Source: Bacteroidota bacterium (GTDB taxonomy: Bacteria > Bacteroidota > Bacteroidia > Chitinophagales > Chitinophagaceae). From it: a stretch of DNA of 60,261 nt. Position numbers and translations under genes: made by a program. Shown here in pieces: positions 24,345 through 35,000 of this stretch. The stretch covers positions 1-60,261 of the forward strand of contig JAFDYE010000243.1 in assembly GCA_018267585.1 (NCBI GenBank), given 5' to 3'. The notes beneath the pieces are model-generated. The model searched no databases. It had not been told where the DNA came from and worked only from the letters and a program-made list of their open reading frames with translations. Every line of letters begins with the position of its first letter. The stretch's first letter is position 1.

Positions 24345-27300
24345 CTTCCTCACAACATATTGGGAGGTCAACGGCTTCCTGTACTTCCGGATATATTCCG
24401 CCGCCGTCATCCCATAAACCTTCTGGAACTGCTCCCTGAAATGCGTCCGGTCCAAAATGCCGACCCGCACCGCTATCTCATTGACATTATATTGCGTATT
24501 GATACAAAGGATAGCAGCATTTCGCAACCGCACGTGCCGGATAAAGGCATTCAGCGAATGCCCCGAGAGCGCCTTGATCTTCTTATATAGCGCAGAATGG
24601 CTGATCCCCATTTCCAAAGCCAGGTCCTTGATGGCAAACTCCTCTTCATCGATATGCTTTTCGACAAGCGCCGTACACCTCTCCAGGAACTCCTTGTCTG
24701 CAGCCGAGATCTTCCGCGGAGCCTCATTATGCGTTATCTCATTGAACAGCGCCTTCCGGAGGTTGTTGCGACTCTGCAGAAGATTGGCCACCTTCGCCTC
24801 CAGCAGTCCGCGGTCAAAGGGCTTGCTAAGATAAAGATCGGCCCCGCCTTCCACCCCCGCCAGCTCGAGCCCCGTAGTGCCCGTGAGCAGCACCACCGGA
24901 ATATGACTCGCGGCCGGTTCCGCCTTCACGATCCTGCACAGATCGATACCGGTCGCACCTTCCATCTTCACATCACTGATGATAAGATCAGGCAGCTGCG
25001 CGAGCGCCAGCCGGATCCCCTCCTTTCCATCCCCCGCCTCATAGATCGTCATCTTCTCACGAAAGATACCGGCGATATAGGCCCGCATAGCCGGATCATC
25101 GTCTACGATCAGCACCGACGTTTTTTCGTCCACCAGCGGCTGTATTCCAGTCCCTGGCTCCGGCACGGCAACCGGTTCCTCATCGGTCACCAGCTCCCTG
25201 AACAGCTCGCTCGACCCTCCCGGGTCCGCAGGCATCGCAACACCCGGATGCTCCAACTCCCTCATCAGCGAGAGCGTAAAGACAGTCCCCCCTCCTTCAG
25301 CACTTGTATACGTCAGATCCCCCTTGTGCACAAGAGCGAACTGTCGCGCCAGATACAACCCGATCCCAAAACCCGGCTTCACAGTACCCGCCGCCTGGTA
25401 GAACGGCTCGAATATCCGCGACCCGGCCTCGGCAGAGATACCCGGCCCCGTATCCGCGACCCGCACCTCGATATGATCGGAATACCCGGCAATGCCAAGA
25501 CTCACCGCCCCATCAGCGGGCGTATATTTCATCGCGTTACTGACGAGATTGAAAAGCACGATCTCTATCTTCTCCCTGTCCGCAACAACCTCCAGCGCCT
25601 CGTCCTCACAAGAAAATTCATACCGGATATTCTTTGCCTTCGCTTGCTGCAAAAAACTCAGATATATCTCCCGGCTCAGCTCACACAGATTCAAACGCGC
25701 CGGATTCAGCCGGTCCACGCCGCTCTCAGCCTTGCGGAAAAGCAGCAGTTGGTCGACCAGGCTCAGCATCCGCCGGGCATTGCGATGTATGATATTCAAC
25801 TCCGCCTGCTCCTCCCCCGACTCAGCCCAAGCCTTCTCCAGCAGATCTTTTACAGGATTGATGATCAGGGTCAGCGGAGTCCTGAACTCATGCGAGATAT
25901 TGGTGAAGAAGCTCAGCTTCTTCTCGTGCTCCGACCGCTCCTTCTCCGCGTTCATTCTCGCGATGTCGATCTCATATTTCAGCCGCACCTGCCGCACCCT
26001 GTATCGACGATAGACCCACAACAACAGTCCCGCGACCAGCAAATAAATAGTATACGCCCACCACGTCCTGAACCACGGCGGCAGCACCACCACGGAGAGC
26101 GCGACCTCCCGCGAACCCCATTTCCCCTCCGCATTCGTGCTCCTCACACGAAATACATAGTGACCCTCGCTCAAATGCGTATACGCAGCCTTGTGCTGGT
26201 TGCCCGCATCCGTCCACTTACGATCCCATCCATCCATGAAATAGGAATAGCCGATCTGCTTCGGCGCAGAGAACTCGAGCGCGGTGAAGTCGAACGAGAA
26301 GAACGCCTTATCATAAGGGACCCTGATCTCCTCAGCCTGATCGGCGCCCCAGCGCGACACCACCGAAGGGTCCTTTTCTACGGAGACACCGTTTACCGTT
26401 ATACCGGTAAGCAGCAGCTTTGGCATACGGTCGGTCTCCCGGATCGTCATAGGATCGAAAAGATTAAAACCCTTTATCCCGCCAAACACAAACTCGCCCG
26501 AGCGCAGCTCCAGCGCGGCATTGTATATGAACTCATTGCTCTGCAGTCCGTCGGAAGCAAAATAGTTGCGGAACTGCGCCCTCGCCACATCGAACTTCGA
26601 AAGACCGTTGGCCGTGCTAACCCACAGATCGCCGCTACGATCCTCAAGGATCGAATTGACCGAATTATTACAAAGCCCTTCATCGGTCGTATAACGCGAA
26701 ATTATAACGCCCAGGCTGCGATCGAAAAGCAGCAGCCCGCCGCCTTCCGTACCCAGCCAGAGACGACCATGCCCGTCTTCGTATATGCACCGGACGGGAA
26801 AATCCACCGGGTAGCGCCGGTGACGCCTGCCCGCCCTGTCGATGGCCACCAGCTGGCCCAGACTTCCGCCCCATAGCGTTCCGGCCCTGTCCTCATACAG
26901 CGTGAACAGATCCGAAAGACTGGTATCGAAGGCTACCCAGCGATCGCCCGTCCGGTCAAACCGGTAAAGCGCCCCCATCAGGCTCACCTGCCTCAACGTC
27001 GTTGCCCACATATCCTTCTTCCTGTCCTCATAGATCATCCACACCCAGTTGCTCTCCAGACCGGAACTCGTCTGGTTGCAGTAATAATGCTCCACGCGGC
27101 CCGTCGCCGGATCGATCCTGTCGATACCCGCAGCCTGACCAGCCGTCCAGATATGACCGGTATAGTCCAGACACATATTGATCACCTTCCCGGCTTCAAC
27201 TTGCCTCCTGTACGGAGAACCCAAATTGGTAAAGCTTTCCTTCTTCCTGTTATAAACAAGGATACCATTTCCTTCCGTACCGATCCAGAGATTGCTGTCA

Positions 27301-28394
27301 GGAGTTTCGGCAAAGGAAGTGACAAAATTCACCGGTGCACCGCCCGCCCCGGTCTGACGGGGCAACGTATGAAAACGTTCCCGCTCCGGATCAACCACCC
27401 CAACCCCGCCCTTCGCCGTAGCGATCCACTTACTTCCCCCATCGCCGGAATAGACGTCGTAAACGGTCCCGTTCCCCAACGCCTCCGCACTGTCATTCAG
27501 TGGCTCCTGTACTATCTTCCCCGCCGCAATACTCCATCTCAGCACCCGGCCGTTCAGCGTGCCGAGCAGCAGACCGCCCCGGTCATCCTTCCGCAGCATC
27601 CAGATATCATCCGGCATATGCCCCCAGGCCGGACATTCCCAAACACGGGCAAAGACATTAGCGGACGCCTCATACCGGTAAAGCGCATCCCCACTCCCCG
27701 TCCAAAGCACCCCATCGATAACCTCCAGCGAACCCGCAAGCGGCAGCTGCGTATTGACCAGCGTAAGCCTGCCGGCCGCTACGTCCAGCAGACAGAGCCC
27801 CTTTTTCTGCACCAGCACCCAGACCCGGCCCCCGTCCACTTTTATCGCATGGACCCCATACCGTGAGCCGTCCGCAAGGTATACGGGCACAGCAAAAGCG
27901 GCGCCCTTCCGCAAAATGAACAGCCCCAGGTCCTCCGTGCCGATAAGCATATCCCCCTGCGCATCACAGCTGACCTGCTTGATGACACCGTCGAACAGCC
28001 TGGCCCGATGGTCGCCGGGCGACATCCAGCTCAGCGTAGAGAACCGGCCCGTCAGATGATCATAGATGCTCAACCCCTGCCGGGTCCCGATATACAGCCT
28101 GCCCGCCTTGTCTTCGCAAAGCGTCAGAATATAGTTACAGATAAGTGAATTGGAATCCTTGAACTGATGGCGATAGACCGTAAAAGCATTACCGTCATAC
28201 CGGTTGAGCCCGTCACGCGTCCCAAACCATAAAAAGCCATTGTGATCCCTCGCAATACAGCGCACCGTATTGTTCGAGAGGCCGTGCTGGACATCGAGAA
28301 AGACGACCGGGATCCGCGGCGCACGCTGCGCAAAAAGCCCCGCAGCCCAGCTAAGGCAAATCAAAAGGCCTGATATCCGCAATCGCTCTCGCAT
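24336..28394 (-). CDS. hybrid two-component system sensor/regulator (HTCS)
   Basis: 1352 residues. Signal peptide, then ~14 Reg_prop-type propeller repeats forming the periplasmic sensor (e.g. NGFLWFGTRDGLNRYDGNAF, DLWVSTANGLSKFDVARAQ). A Y_Y_Y domain (~730-790), one transmembrane helix (YTIYLLVAGLLLWVYRR), and a HisKA with phospho-His in NISHEFRTPLTLIINP follow. Next are an HATPase (NLVSNAMKYTP, VADTGPGIS), a receiver with phospho-Asp in LIISDVKMEG (~1088-1205) and a C-terminal AraC HTH (ISHSALYKKIKALSG). It senses an oligosaccharide in the periplasm and activates this PUL. It follows GH97 by 28 nt and may be co-transcribed with it. Confidence 0.97.
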   Translation of the reverse strand: MRERLRISGLLICLSWAAGLFAQRAPRIPVVFLDVQHGLSNNTVRCIARDHNGFLWFGTRDGLNRYDGNAFTVYRHQFKDSNSLICNYILTLCEDKAGRLYIGTRQGLSIYDHLTGRFSTLSWMSPGDHRARLFDGVIKQVSCDAQGDMLIGTEDLGLFILRKGAAFAVPVYLADGSRYGVHAIKVDGGRVWVLVQKKGLCLLDVAAGRLTLVNTQLPLAGSLEVIDGVLWTGSGDALYRYEASANVFARVWECPAWGHMPDDIWMLRKDDRGGLLLGTLNGRVLRWSIAAGKIVQEPLNDSAEALGNGTVYDVYSGDGGSKWIATAKGGVGVVDPERERFHTLPRQTGAGGAPVNFVTSFAETPDSNLWIGTEGNGILVYNRKKESFTNLGSPYRRQVEAGKVINMCLDYTGHIWTAGQAAGIDRIDPATGRVEHYYCNQTSSGLESNWVWMIYEDRKKDMWATTLRQVSLMGALYRFDRTGDRWVAFDTSLSDLFTLYEDRAGTLWGGSLGQLVAIDRAGRRHRRYPVDFPVRCIYEDGHGRLWLGTEGGGLLLFDRSLGVIISRYTTDEGLCNNSVNSILEDRSGDLWVSTANGLSKFDVARAQFRNYFASDGLQSNEFIYNAALELRSGEFVFGGIKGFNLFDPMTIRETDRMPKLLLTGITVNGVSVEKDPSVVSRWGADQAEEIRVPYDKAFFSFDFTALEFSAPKQIGYSYFMDGWDRKWTDAGNQHKAAYTHLSEGHYVFRVRSTNAEGKWGSREVALSVVVLPPWFRTWWAYTIYLLVAGLLLWVYRRYRVRQVRLKYEIDIARMNAEKERSEHEKKLSFFTNISHEFRTPLTLIINPVKDLLEKAWAESGEEQAELNIIHRNARRMLSLVDQLLLFRKAESGVDRLNPARLNLCELSREIYLSFLQQAKAKNIRYEFSCEDEALEVVADREKIEIVLFNLVSNAMKYTPADGAVSLGIAGYSDHIEVRVADTGPGISAEAGSRIFEPFYQAAGTVKPGFGIGLYLARQFALVHKGDLTYTSAEGGGTVFTLSLMRELEHPGVAMPADPGGSSELFRELVTDEEPVAVPEPGTGIQPLVDEKTSVLIVDDDPAMRAYIAGIFREKMTIYEAGDGKEGIRLALAQLPDLIISDVKMEGATGIDLCRIVKAEPAASHIPVVLLTGTTGLELAGVEGGADLYLSKPFDRGLLEAKVANLLQSRNNLRKALFNEITHNEAPRKISAADKEFLERCTALVEKHIDEEEFAIKDLALEMGISHSALYKKIKALSGHSLNAFIRHVRLRNAAILCINTQYNVNEIAVRVGILDRTHFREQFQKVYGMTAAEYIRKYRKPLTSQYVVRKEK

Positions 28395-28422
28395 ACCGGT
28401 TAAATATAACGATAAATTGCCA

Positions 28423-30183
28423 TCACCGCAGGATCATTGCCTGCCCCCCGGCGGCGGCAATATGAAGATCAAAGCGATCTCCTTTTCTCAGTTTAACGGT
28501 CCTCTTCGAAATCCCCCCTTTCCCGTCGTCCTCAAAAACCGTCGCCGAATAAACACGCCCCGGCTGAAGAAAGTCCAGCTTAATGCTGCCCTCCCATCCG
28601 GATGGCCCCGCGGCATTGCCGACGAACCACACAGACCCCGCACGACGCGCCACACTGATATATTGGCCGATCTCCCCCGAAAGATACCGGGACTCGCTCC
28701 ACACCGTGGGCACCAGCGAAAAGAAGGCGATGTCCGACTCATCCGTATAGTCATTGGGCTTCCCGTACCAGAAAATAGACTGCAGCGGACTGAAGTACAC
28801 TACCGTCAGCGCCATCTGCTGCGCCTTGCTGACCTTCAGGTTTTTCGAGAAGGTATTTTTCGGGTTCGGATAGCAGAACGTAAAGTCTGCCGGTCCCGCC
28901 AGTAGCCGCGTGAACGGCAACACCGTCGTATGCCACGCGTCCGGACTGTTCTCGTCCCCGCGTATCCCCTCCTGCGTCAGCAGCGCCGGCCACTTCCTGC
29001 TAAGACCGGTTGGCTTGTAGTTGTCGTGTATATCGAGCACAAAACCATAGTCGTTCACCTTCTGTATGGCCTCCGTCAGCCAGCTCAAACCGTCTTGCGT
29101 AAGACCGTCGACAAACCCGAATTTCATCCCGCTTACACCCCAGCTCTTGTACAGCGGCAGCAGGCTGTCCAGATGCGCCCTAAGGCCAATATAATTGACA
29201 TAAAGTAGCACGCCAATACCCTTTTCCTTTCCATATCGGATAACAGCCGGCATATCGATAGCGGCGATAGGCGTACGAGGATCGGACGCACCACGCCATT
29301 CGCTGCCATACCACCCGGCGTCATAAAGTATATAGCTGAAATGATGTGCAGCAGCAAAGTCGATACAATCCATCCCGGCCTGCGTCGTCAGCGCCGAACG
29401 GATCAGCTTCCCCGGCACGGGGCCCCGAACGATACCCCCGGGCACCAGCTTCAGGTACAGCTGACTAAAATCATGTAGCCCCACCGCCGACCGCGCAACG
29501 CCGATCGTCCTCCACGGTGTCGCCCCCGAAACCCGCACCAGCGTATCCCGCGGATAGACGACCCGTAAACCCCCTCCGCCAGCCGCCAGTTCAGCCTTGG
29601 TATACCCCTCATTATCCGCTTCCCCGATACTGATATAGTAGCGCCCATCCGTCAGCGTCGCCGGCAGATCACAAGTCTTGCGCATCGTATCGACCGCAGT
29701 CGGCGTAAAAACGGACTCCTGGTTATACTGATAGATCGTATACGGTCCCGGCAGATTGAAACCCGTCAGCTCGCGACGGATATTCCCGCTCGCGAGATAC
29801 CTGAAGGCAAGCGCTCCATCATAAAGACGAACCTCCAGCCGCGTCTTCACACCCTTCAACGAGACCACAAATTCATTATAGGTATTGTCGATCACGGAGT
29901 CCTCCCCCAGCGGCCATAAAAAACGACTTGAACGCAGCACCGGCTTGGTCGCCGACACGCCCCCAACCACATCCCCATCCAACCCCAGCGGCGACCACCC
30001 CACGACCACCGAATCCCGCGCCCACATACGATACCCGACTCCCCCTTCACCGTCTTCGCCGATCTCCACCCGGTACCCCTTCCCCGGCGACACCAGCTGC
30101 ACCGGTTTCCCCGCGGAAGCCCCCATTGCAACGGAGACCGGATTCCCCATCAACCCCCAAACAACTAATAATAATGATATCAT
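28423..30183 (-). CDS. GH97 glycosidase, retaining alpha-galactosidase-like
   Basis: 586 residues with a signal peptide. The N-terminal beta-super-sandwich domain (VQLVSPGKGYRVEI, ... RLYDGALAFRYLA) precedes the barrel, which shows the family signature DFAAAHHFSYILYDAGWYG (~290). Candidate catalytic residues are the nucleophile Asp in GMKFGFVDGLTQ (~355) and the acid/base Glu in LLTQEGIRGDEN (~413), the arrangement of retaining GH97 members. Inverting SusB-type enzymes differ here. The C-terminal domain ends HIAAAGGQAMILR. In this PUL it would remove terminal alpha-linked galactose or a related sugar in the periplasm. It starts 6 nt after the SusD stop. Confidence 0.93.
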   Translation of the reverse strand: MISLLLVVWGLMGNPVSVAMGASAGKPVQLVSPGKGYRVEIGEDGEGGVGYRMWARDSVVVGWSPLGLDGDVVGGVSATKPVLRSSRFLWPLGEDSVIDNTYNEFVVSLKGVKTRLEVRLYDGALAFRYLASGNIRRELTGFNLPGPYTIYQYNQESVFTPTAVDTMRKTCDLPATLTDGRYYISIGEADNEGYTKAELAAGGGGLRVVYPRDTLVRVSGATPWRTIGVARSAVGLHDFSQLYLKLVPGGIVRGPVPGKLIRSALTTQAGMDCIDFAAAHHFSYILYDAGWYGSEWRGASDPRTPIAAIDMPAVIRYGKEKGIGVLLYVNYIGLRAHLDSLLPLYKSWGVSGMKFGFVDGLTQDGLSWLTEAIQKVNDYGFVLDIHDNYKPTGLSRKWPALLTQEGIRGDENSPDAWHTTVLPFTRLLAGPADFTFCYPNPKNTFSKNLKVSKAQQMALTVVYFSPLQSIFWYGKPNDYTDESDIAFFSLVPTVWSESRYLSGEIGQYISVARRAGSVWFVGNAAGPSGWEGSIKLDFLQPGRVYSATVFEDDGKGGISKRTVKLRKGDRFDLHIAAAGGQAMILR

Positions 30184-30189
30184 AACTTC

Positions 30190-32007
30190 TTAATTTGACC
30201 AGCCCGGATTCTGAACCAGCTGCGGATTCAAGGATAACTGCTGCGCCGGAATGGGATAAAGATAATTCTTCTCTGTCCACTGCCTCGCCGTTTGATCGGT
30301 AATGATGCAACCGTTCGCGTCTTTCGGCAGCTTGGACCCCGCAGAATACGCATTCGGCCCATTCTGATACTGCGTACCCGTCCACAGGATCCCGACCGGC
30401 CACGGGCTCACAAAAGCCGCCGCATTTTCATAAGCGGTACCCCCCACATTCGTAACGAGATCCGTCGCAGCACTATGCCAGCGCTTGATATCGTCAAACC
30501 GGAAGTCCTCGTCAAAGAGCTCGATAGCCCGTTCACGCCTGATCTCCGTACGCATATCCAGACCGTTAGCAGCAGCAAAAGCATTGCTCAGCCTGGGCAT
30601 GCCGTTGTCCAGGTTGACCCGCAGCCTCACCAGGTTCAGCGATTTGTCGAGGTCCGCGTCGCTGATGGCCCCGTTCCGCTCATAGACAGCCTCGGCATAG
30701 TTCAACAGCACCTCGGCATAGCGAATGACAGGGTAGTCCTCGGACTCCATTCTGTCGGGACACTGGCGCTCGGTCGCCCACTTCTGGTGGCCGTAGCCGG
30801 TAGGAATGACAGGCCCGATCGCGCTCTTCATGTCCCCGGCGCCCCCGGCCCAGTCGACACGGTAGTTGGCATTGCCCTTCCAATAATACTGATAGGGTAC
30901 GACCATCGTGTAGCGCATGCGATTGTCCCTGTTCTGGTATTCAGACAGGAAAGTGGAATACCCCTGAAAAAGAGGCGATTTTTCTATAGGCAACCCATCC
31001 TTGCAGAGGAACATGTTCGCGATCTTTCTGTTCATGCCCGTATTCTGGGAATGGGTAATATTCTGGTTGGTGGTTTTAAGCGTGGCATCATACCGGGTCG
31101 AGAGGATATACTCGTGGTTGGCGGACTTGGTGACCCCGGCAGGGTTCGACTTTACATCCTCCAGTACGAACATATATTTCTGCGCCGAATCCCCGAGCAC
31201 GGTACTGTTGCCGCCCAGGGCATTGGAAGCAGCCGTTCCGAACAGCGCATATTGATTACTGTTGATGACAGCTCCGCTTGCTGCGACAGCGATATCCAGC
31301 AGCGGGTTGGCCCGCGTGGGATTGCCCCTGAACTCCTGCCAGGTTCCTTCATACAGCGCTACACGGCTGAGAAAGGCCTGGGCCGCCATCTGGCTTGCAC
31401 GGCCGTAGTCGGCGCTGGAAGTGGCAATGGAGACCGGCAGCCCGGGGATCGCCGCCTGCAGATCGGCGATGATAAAGTCGGCTACCGAATCCCTCGTGCT
31501 CCTGGGACCATACAGCTGCGCGCTGTCGGGGGTCAGCAGGGTCTTCACGATCGGCACGCCGCCGTATTGCTGGAGAAGATCAAAATAGGCATAGGCACGG
31601 AAAAAATGCGCTTCAGCGACGAACTGGACGATATCCGCCGGAGCCTTATATTTCGCCGCCTTGCTCAACAGGTAATTGGTAGCGTAGATCCGTTGGTAGT
31701 CGACAACCCAGTTACCCGCGTTACCCTGGTTGCTCTCGGTCGCAGGCACCGTATTTGTCCCCGCTCCAAAAGAGCCCCCGCCGCCAAAAAGATCGGACCT
31801 GCCATCGGAATGCGGGTTATCCAGGATACCCGGCAACGTGGTAAAATTCTTGAGCCATCCGTAGTATTGGTTGGCGAAAAGCCTGAAGTCGCCGGGCGAC
31901 TGAAAATAGGTGGCGTCGGACAGCTGATCCAAAGGGTTCAGGTCCAGCGCTTTCTTGCAGCTGAAGAGCAACAGCGACAAAAAGGAAAGAATATATACGC
32001 GTTTCAT
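30190..32007 (-). CDS. SusD/RagB family surface glycan-binding lipoprotein
   Basis: 605 residues from the ATG giving MKRVYILSFLSLLLFSCKKA, a lipoprotein signal with Cys17; an upstream in-frame ATG overlaps the SusC stop and gives no signal. SusD features are LNPLDQLSDATYFQSPGDF at the start, TPR-like helices with FVAEAHFFRAYAYFDLLQQY, and the C-terminal RRERAIELFDEDFRFDDIKR. It lids the SusC barrel and binds the target oligosaccharide. It begins 19 nt after SusC stops. Confidence 0.97.
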   Translation of the reverse strand: MKRVYILSFLSLLLFSCKKALDLNPLDQLSDATYFQSPGDFRLFANQYYGWLKNFTTLPGILDNPHSDGRSDLFGGGGSFGAGTNTVPATESNQGNAGNWVVDYQRIYATNYLLSKAAKYKAPADIVQFVAEAHFFRAYAYFDLLQQYGGVPIVKTLLTPDSAQLYGPRSTRDSVADFIIADLQAAIPGLPVSIATSSADYGRASQMAAQAFLSRVALYEGTWQEFRGNPTRANPLLDIAVAASGAVINSNQYALFGTAASNALGGNSTVLGDSAQKYMFVLEDVKSNPAGVTKSANHEYILSTRYDATLKTTNQNITHSQNTGMNRKIANMFLCKDGLPIEKSPLFQGYSTFLSEYQNRDNRMRYTMVVPYQYYWKGNANYRVDWAGGAGDMKSAIGPVIPTGYGHQKWATERQCPDRMESEDYPVIRYAEVLLNYAEAVYERNGAISDADLDKSLNLVRLRVNLDNGMPRLSNAFAAANGLDMRTEIRRERAIELFDEDFRFDDIKRWHSAATDLVTNVGGTAYENAAAFVSPWPVGILWTGTQYQNGPNAYSAGSKLPKDANGCIITDQTARQWTEKNYLYPIPAQQLSLNPQLVQNPGWSN

Positions 32008-32026
32008 TAGCTTTCGGTTGATAATT

Positions 32027-35000
32027 TTAGAAGGTAACATTAGCGCCGACTGTCAGATAACGGTAGAAGGGATACCGCTCGCTGCCCGCCACCGTCCTCG
32101 TGACCTCGGGATCCCATCCATCGTGTATATGCGTCACCTCCCAAAGATCACCGCCGGATACATAGAACCGCAGTCTCGTAATGCTTTTCCATTTCGCGAG
32201 GAGGCCTTGAGGCAGACTGTAGCCCAGTACGAGGTTTTTAAGTCGCAGGTACGCTCCGTCCTGCATCGACCAGGAAGAGGCCTGATAGTTATACGCATTG
32301 ATGCTGCCCGCTCCTCCGTTGGAGTGCAGGTTCGGGAAATGCGCACCCGGATTCTCCGGACTCCATATTTTTCCCCACCACGCATCGCTCTGCGACTGGT
32401 ACACCGTGCCATACGGTACAGTCCAGTTGGCATTGCTGCCGGTCCGCCAGATCGTCCGCTTCATAACACCCTGGAACATCGCGAGAAGATCGAATCCCTT
32501 CCACTGCGCACCCAGACTAAAGCCATATACATAATTCGGATCGTCCCGGCCCAGATAGACAAGATCGCCAGGGTTCCCGGTGCTGGTGCCGACGCTCAAT
32601 TTTCCGTCGCCGTTGACATCCTTGTACATGTTGTCGCCCGGGCGCAGCCCGCTGAGCTGGCCCGCCGGATTGGCCAAAGGCACTGGTATCGGCAGCCCGA
32701 CATTGTTCGTGCTGCCCGAAGGCGCATAGGCGGCATTGTAAGCATCGAGTTGTTTTTGATTCTGGATCCGCCCGCCATACTTCAGACCAAAATACGAACC
32801 TACCGGGTATCCTTCTACCGTATTATTAAACCCGGACGCGAGTACACTGGCGCCGCCATAATGCACCAATTTGTCCTGGTTGTTCGTCATATTGACCGAG
32901 ACCGAATAATGGAAGTCCTGCCCTATCTGGTCCCGCCAGGTAAGTATACCCTCCCAGCCCCAGGTCTTCAGATCGCCGATATTGGCGGCCGGGGCGCTGG
33001 CGCCAAGGACGGCCGGATAGGTCTGCCCCAGCAGCATATTGGTATTCTGTTTCCAGAAATAGTCGAACGTGCCGCTGAGCCTGCCTCTCAGGACCGAAAC
33101 ATCAACACCCAGATCTTTATTCCGTACCGTTTCCCAGGTACGGTTTAAGGATACCAGCGTCCCCGTCGTACTAACCGCGACGACCGGCGACCCGCCCAGC
33201 AGCGCCTGGTTCGTACTGGCATTCAGCAGCTGGATATAATCGTACAGGCCGATACCGCCCTGGTTGCCGGTCTCGCCGTATGAGGCCCGCAGTTTCAGGT
33301 CATTGACAATCGTCTGCTTCTGCATAAAACCCTCTTCCGAGATACGCCAGCCCACAGAAGCGCCATAAAAAGGCTTCCACCGGTCGGCAGCCGCAAACTT
33401 CGACGAGCCGTCATAGCGCCCAAGCCCCTCGACAAGGTATTTGTTCTTGTAGCTATAGGTAACCCTTCCGAACCATGATCCAAGGGCATAGTGGTTCTGC
33501 GTCTGGCCATTGGTGACGAAGCCTGCAGTTGTACCGTTGACCCCAAGATTCAGAGAAGGCGTATTATCGTTCGCAAGACTGTAGGTATACGTGTTCCAGT
33601 TATTGACCTCGTCCCTCTCATACGATGAGCCCACCATGACACTGACCTCATGGTCGTTCGCAAAAACGTTCTGGTACTGAAGACGACCCGTCAGGTTATA
33701 ATAGGTGTCCCTGTTGAGCGTCTTTGAATAATAGGCGCCGCCGCTGCCAAGCGTACCAGCCTTCGGCATGGGGTTCAACGTTAGCTTGTCGTTATAGCTA
33801 AAGAAATTTACCTGCTTCTGCTGGTTGTTGATCTCTTCGAACAACGTGTTATAACCCGCCGTACCCGTAAATGTCAGATGCGGAACGATAGTATAGATAA
33901 GATTGGAAATGGCGTTGATCCTGGAATCGTAGGTGCGCATGTCACCACCATACTTCAACATACCCGGCGCGCTCGGTACGGTCCCCCACTCATACGGCTG
34001 CCCGCTCTTTGTCAGCGCAGGCTGCCCGGGCTGACCATAGTTGCTCAGCGAACTATAGCCTGTGAAACCCATCAGGCTCGGTTGTTGAATATCATTCCGC
34101 TCCAGCGACAGACTCGTCTCCAGACGGACCGCCTTCGAGAAGCTGTAGTCGTGGTTGAGCCGGACATTATACCGCTGGCTGCCATTGGTTCCCCAACGCA
34201 GCTGACTCCCGTCATTGAGATAACCTAGCGATACCCGGTATCCGCTCCGGTCACTCCGCCCCGAAAAGCTAAGGTCGTGCATCGTCGACGTCGCATTCCC
34301 CCAAAGGATCTTCTGCATATTGGTATTGAAATAGGTGAGGTCCTTTACATCTCCGAAGGTCGGCACCTGCAGACCGTTATATAGAAGGCCTACCGACGCC
34401 GATCCGGTCCAGCCCGGCAGCGCCGTGAGATCGATCCACCCCGAATCCGGCGGATTGGCCGCGAACACACCCTCTTCATACCAAAGGCTGGTAGGCGGCG
34501 GCGTAACGCCGTAGTTGTCGTTGATCTGCGCCTGCATCAGCCCCTGGCCCCACTGCCGGATGCTCAGCAGATGCGGCATCAGCGCCGTGAACTTACGCGA
34601 GACGCTGGCGTCATACTCGATCACCGGCTTACCCGACCTCGCCCGCTTTGTCGTGACCAGCACGACCCCATAAGCAGCTCTGGCGCCATAGATGGCGGCG
34701 GAGGCATCCTTCAGAAAGGATATATTGTCGATATCCGAAGGGTTGATGGTATTCAATTCCGAATTGTCGGAGAGCGCGACCCCATCCAGAATGATCAACG
34801 GCGAAGCGCTATTCGTCGACGTGATACCCCGGATCCGGAAATTCCAGTTCTCCTTTCCCGGCTGACCCGAACTGCGCGTGACGATGACGCCCGGCGCCTG
34901 ACCCTGCAATGCCGCCAGCGGGTTCGGCAGCGGCCCCCTGTCCTGGAAAACCTTCGCGCTCACCGTCGCGACGGCCCCCGTCAGCGTAGCACGTTTCTGC

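Noticed and set aside
24597-26876. 759-residue plus-strand frame inside the HTCS gene
   Set aside because: Arg/His/Pro-rich shadow of the HTCS coding strand; the minus frame has complete, ordered domains.
30292-32010. 572-residue plus-strand frame opposite SusD
   Set aside because: Antisense shadow; SusD shows lipoprotein signal and family motifs.
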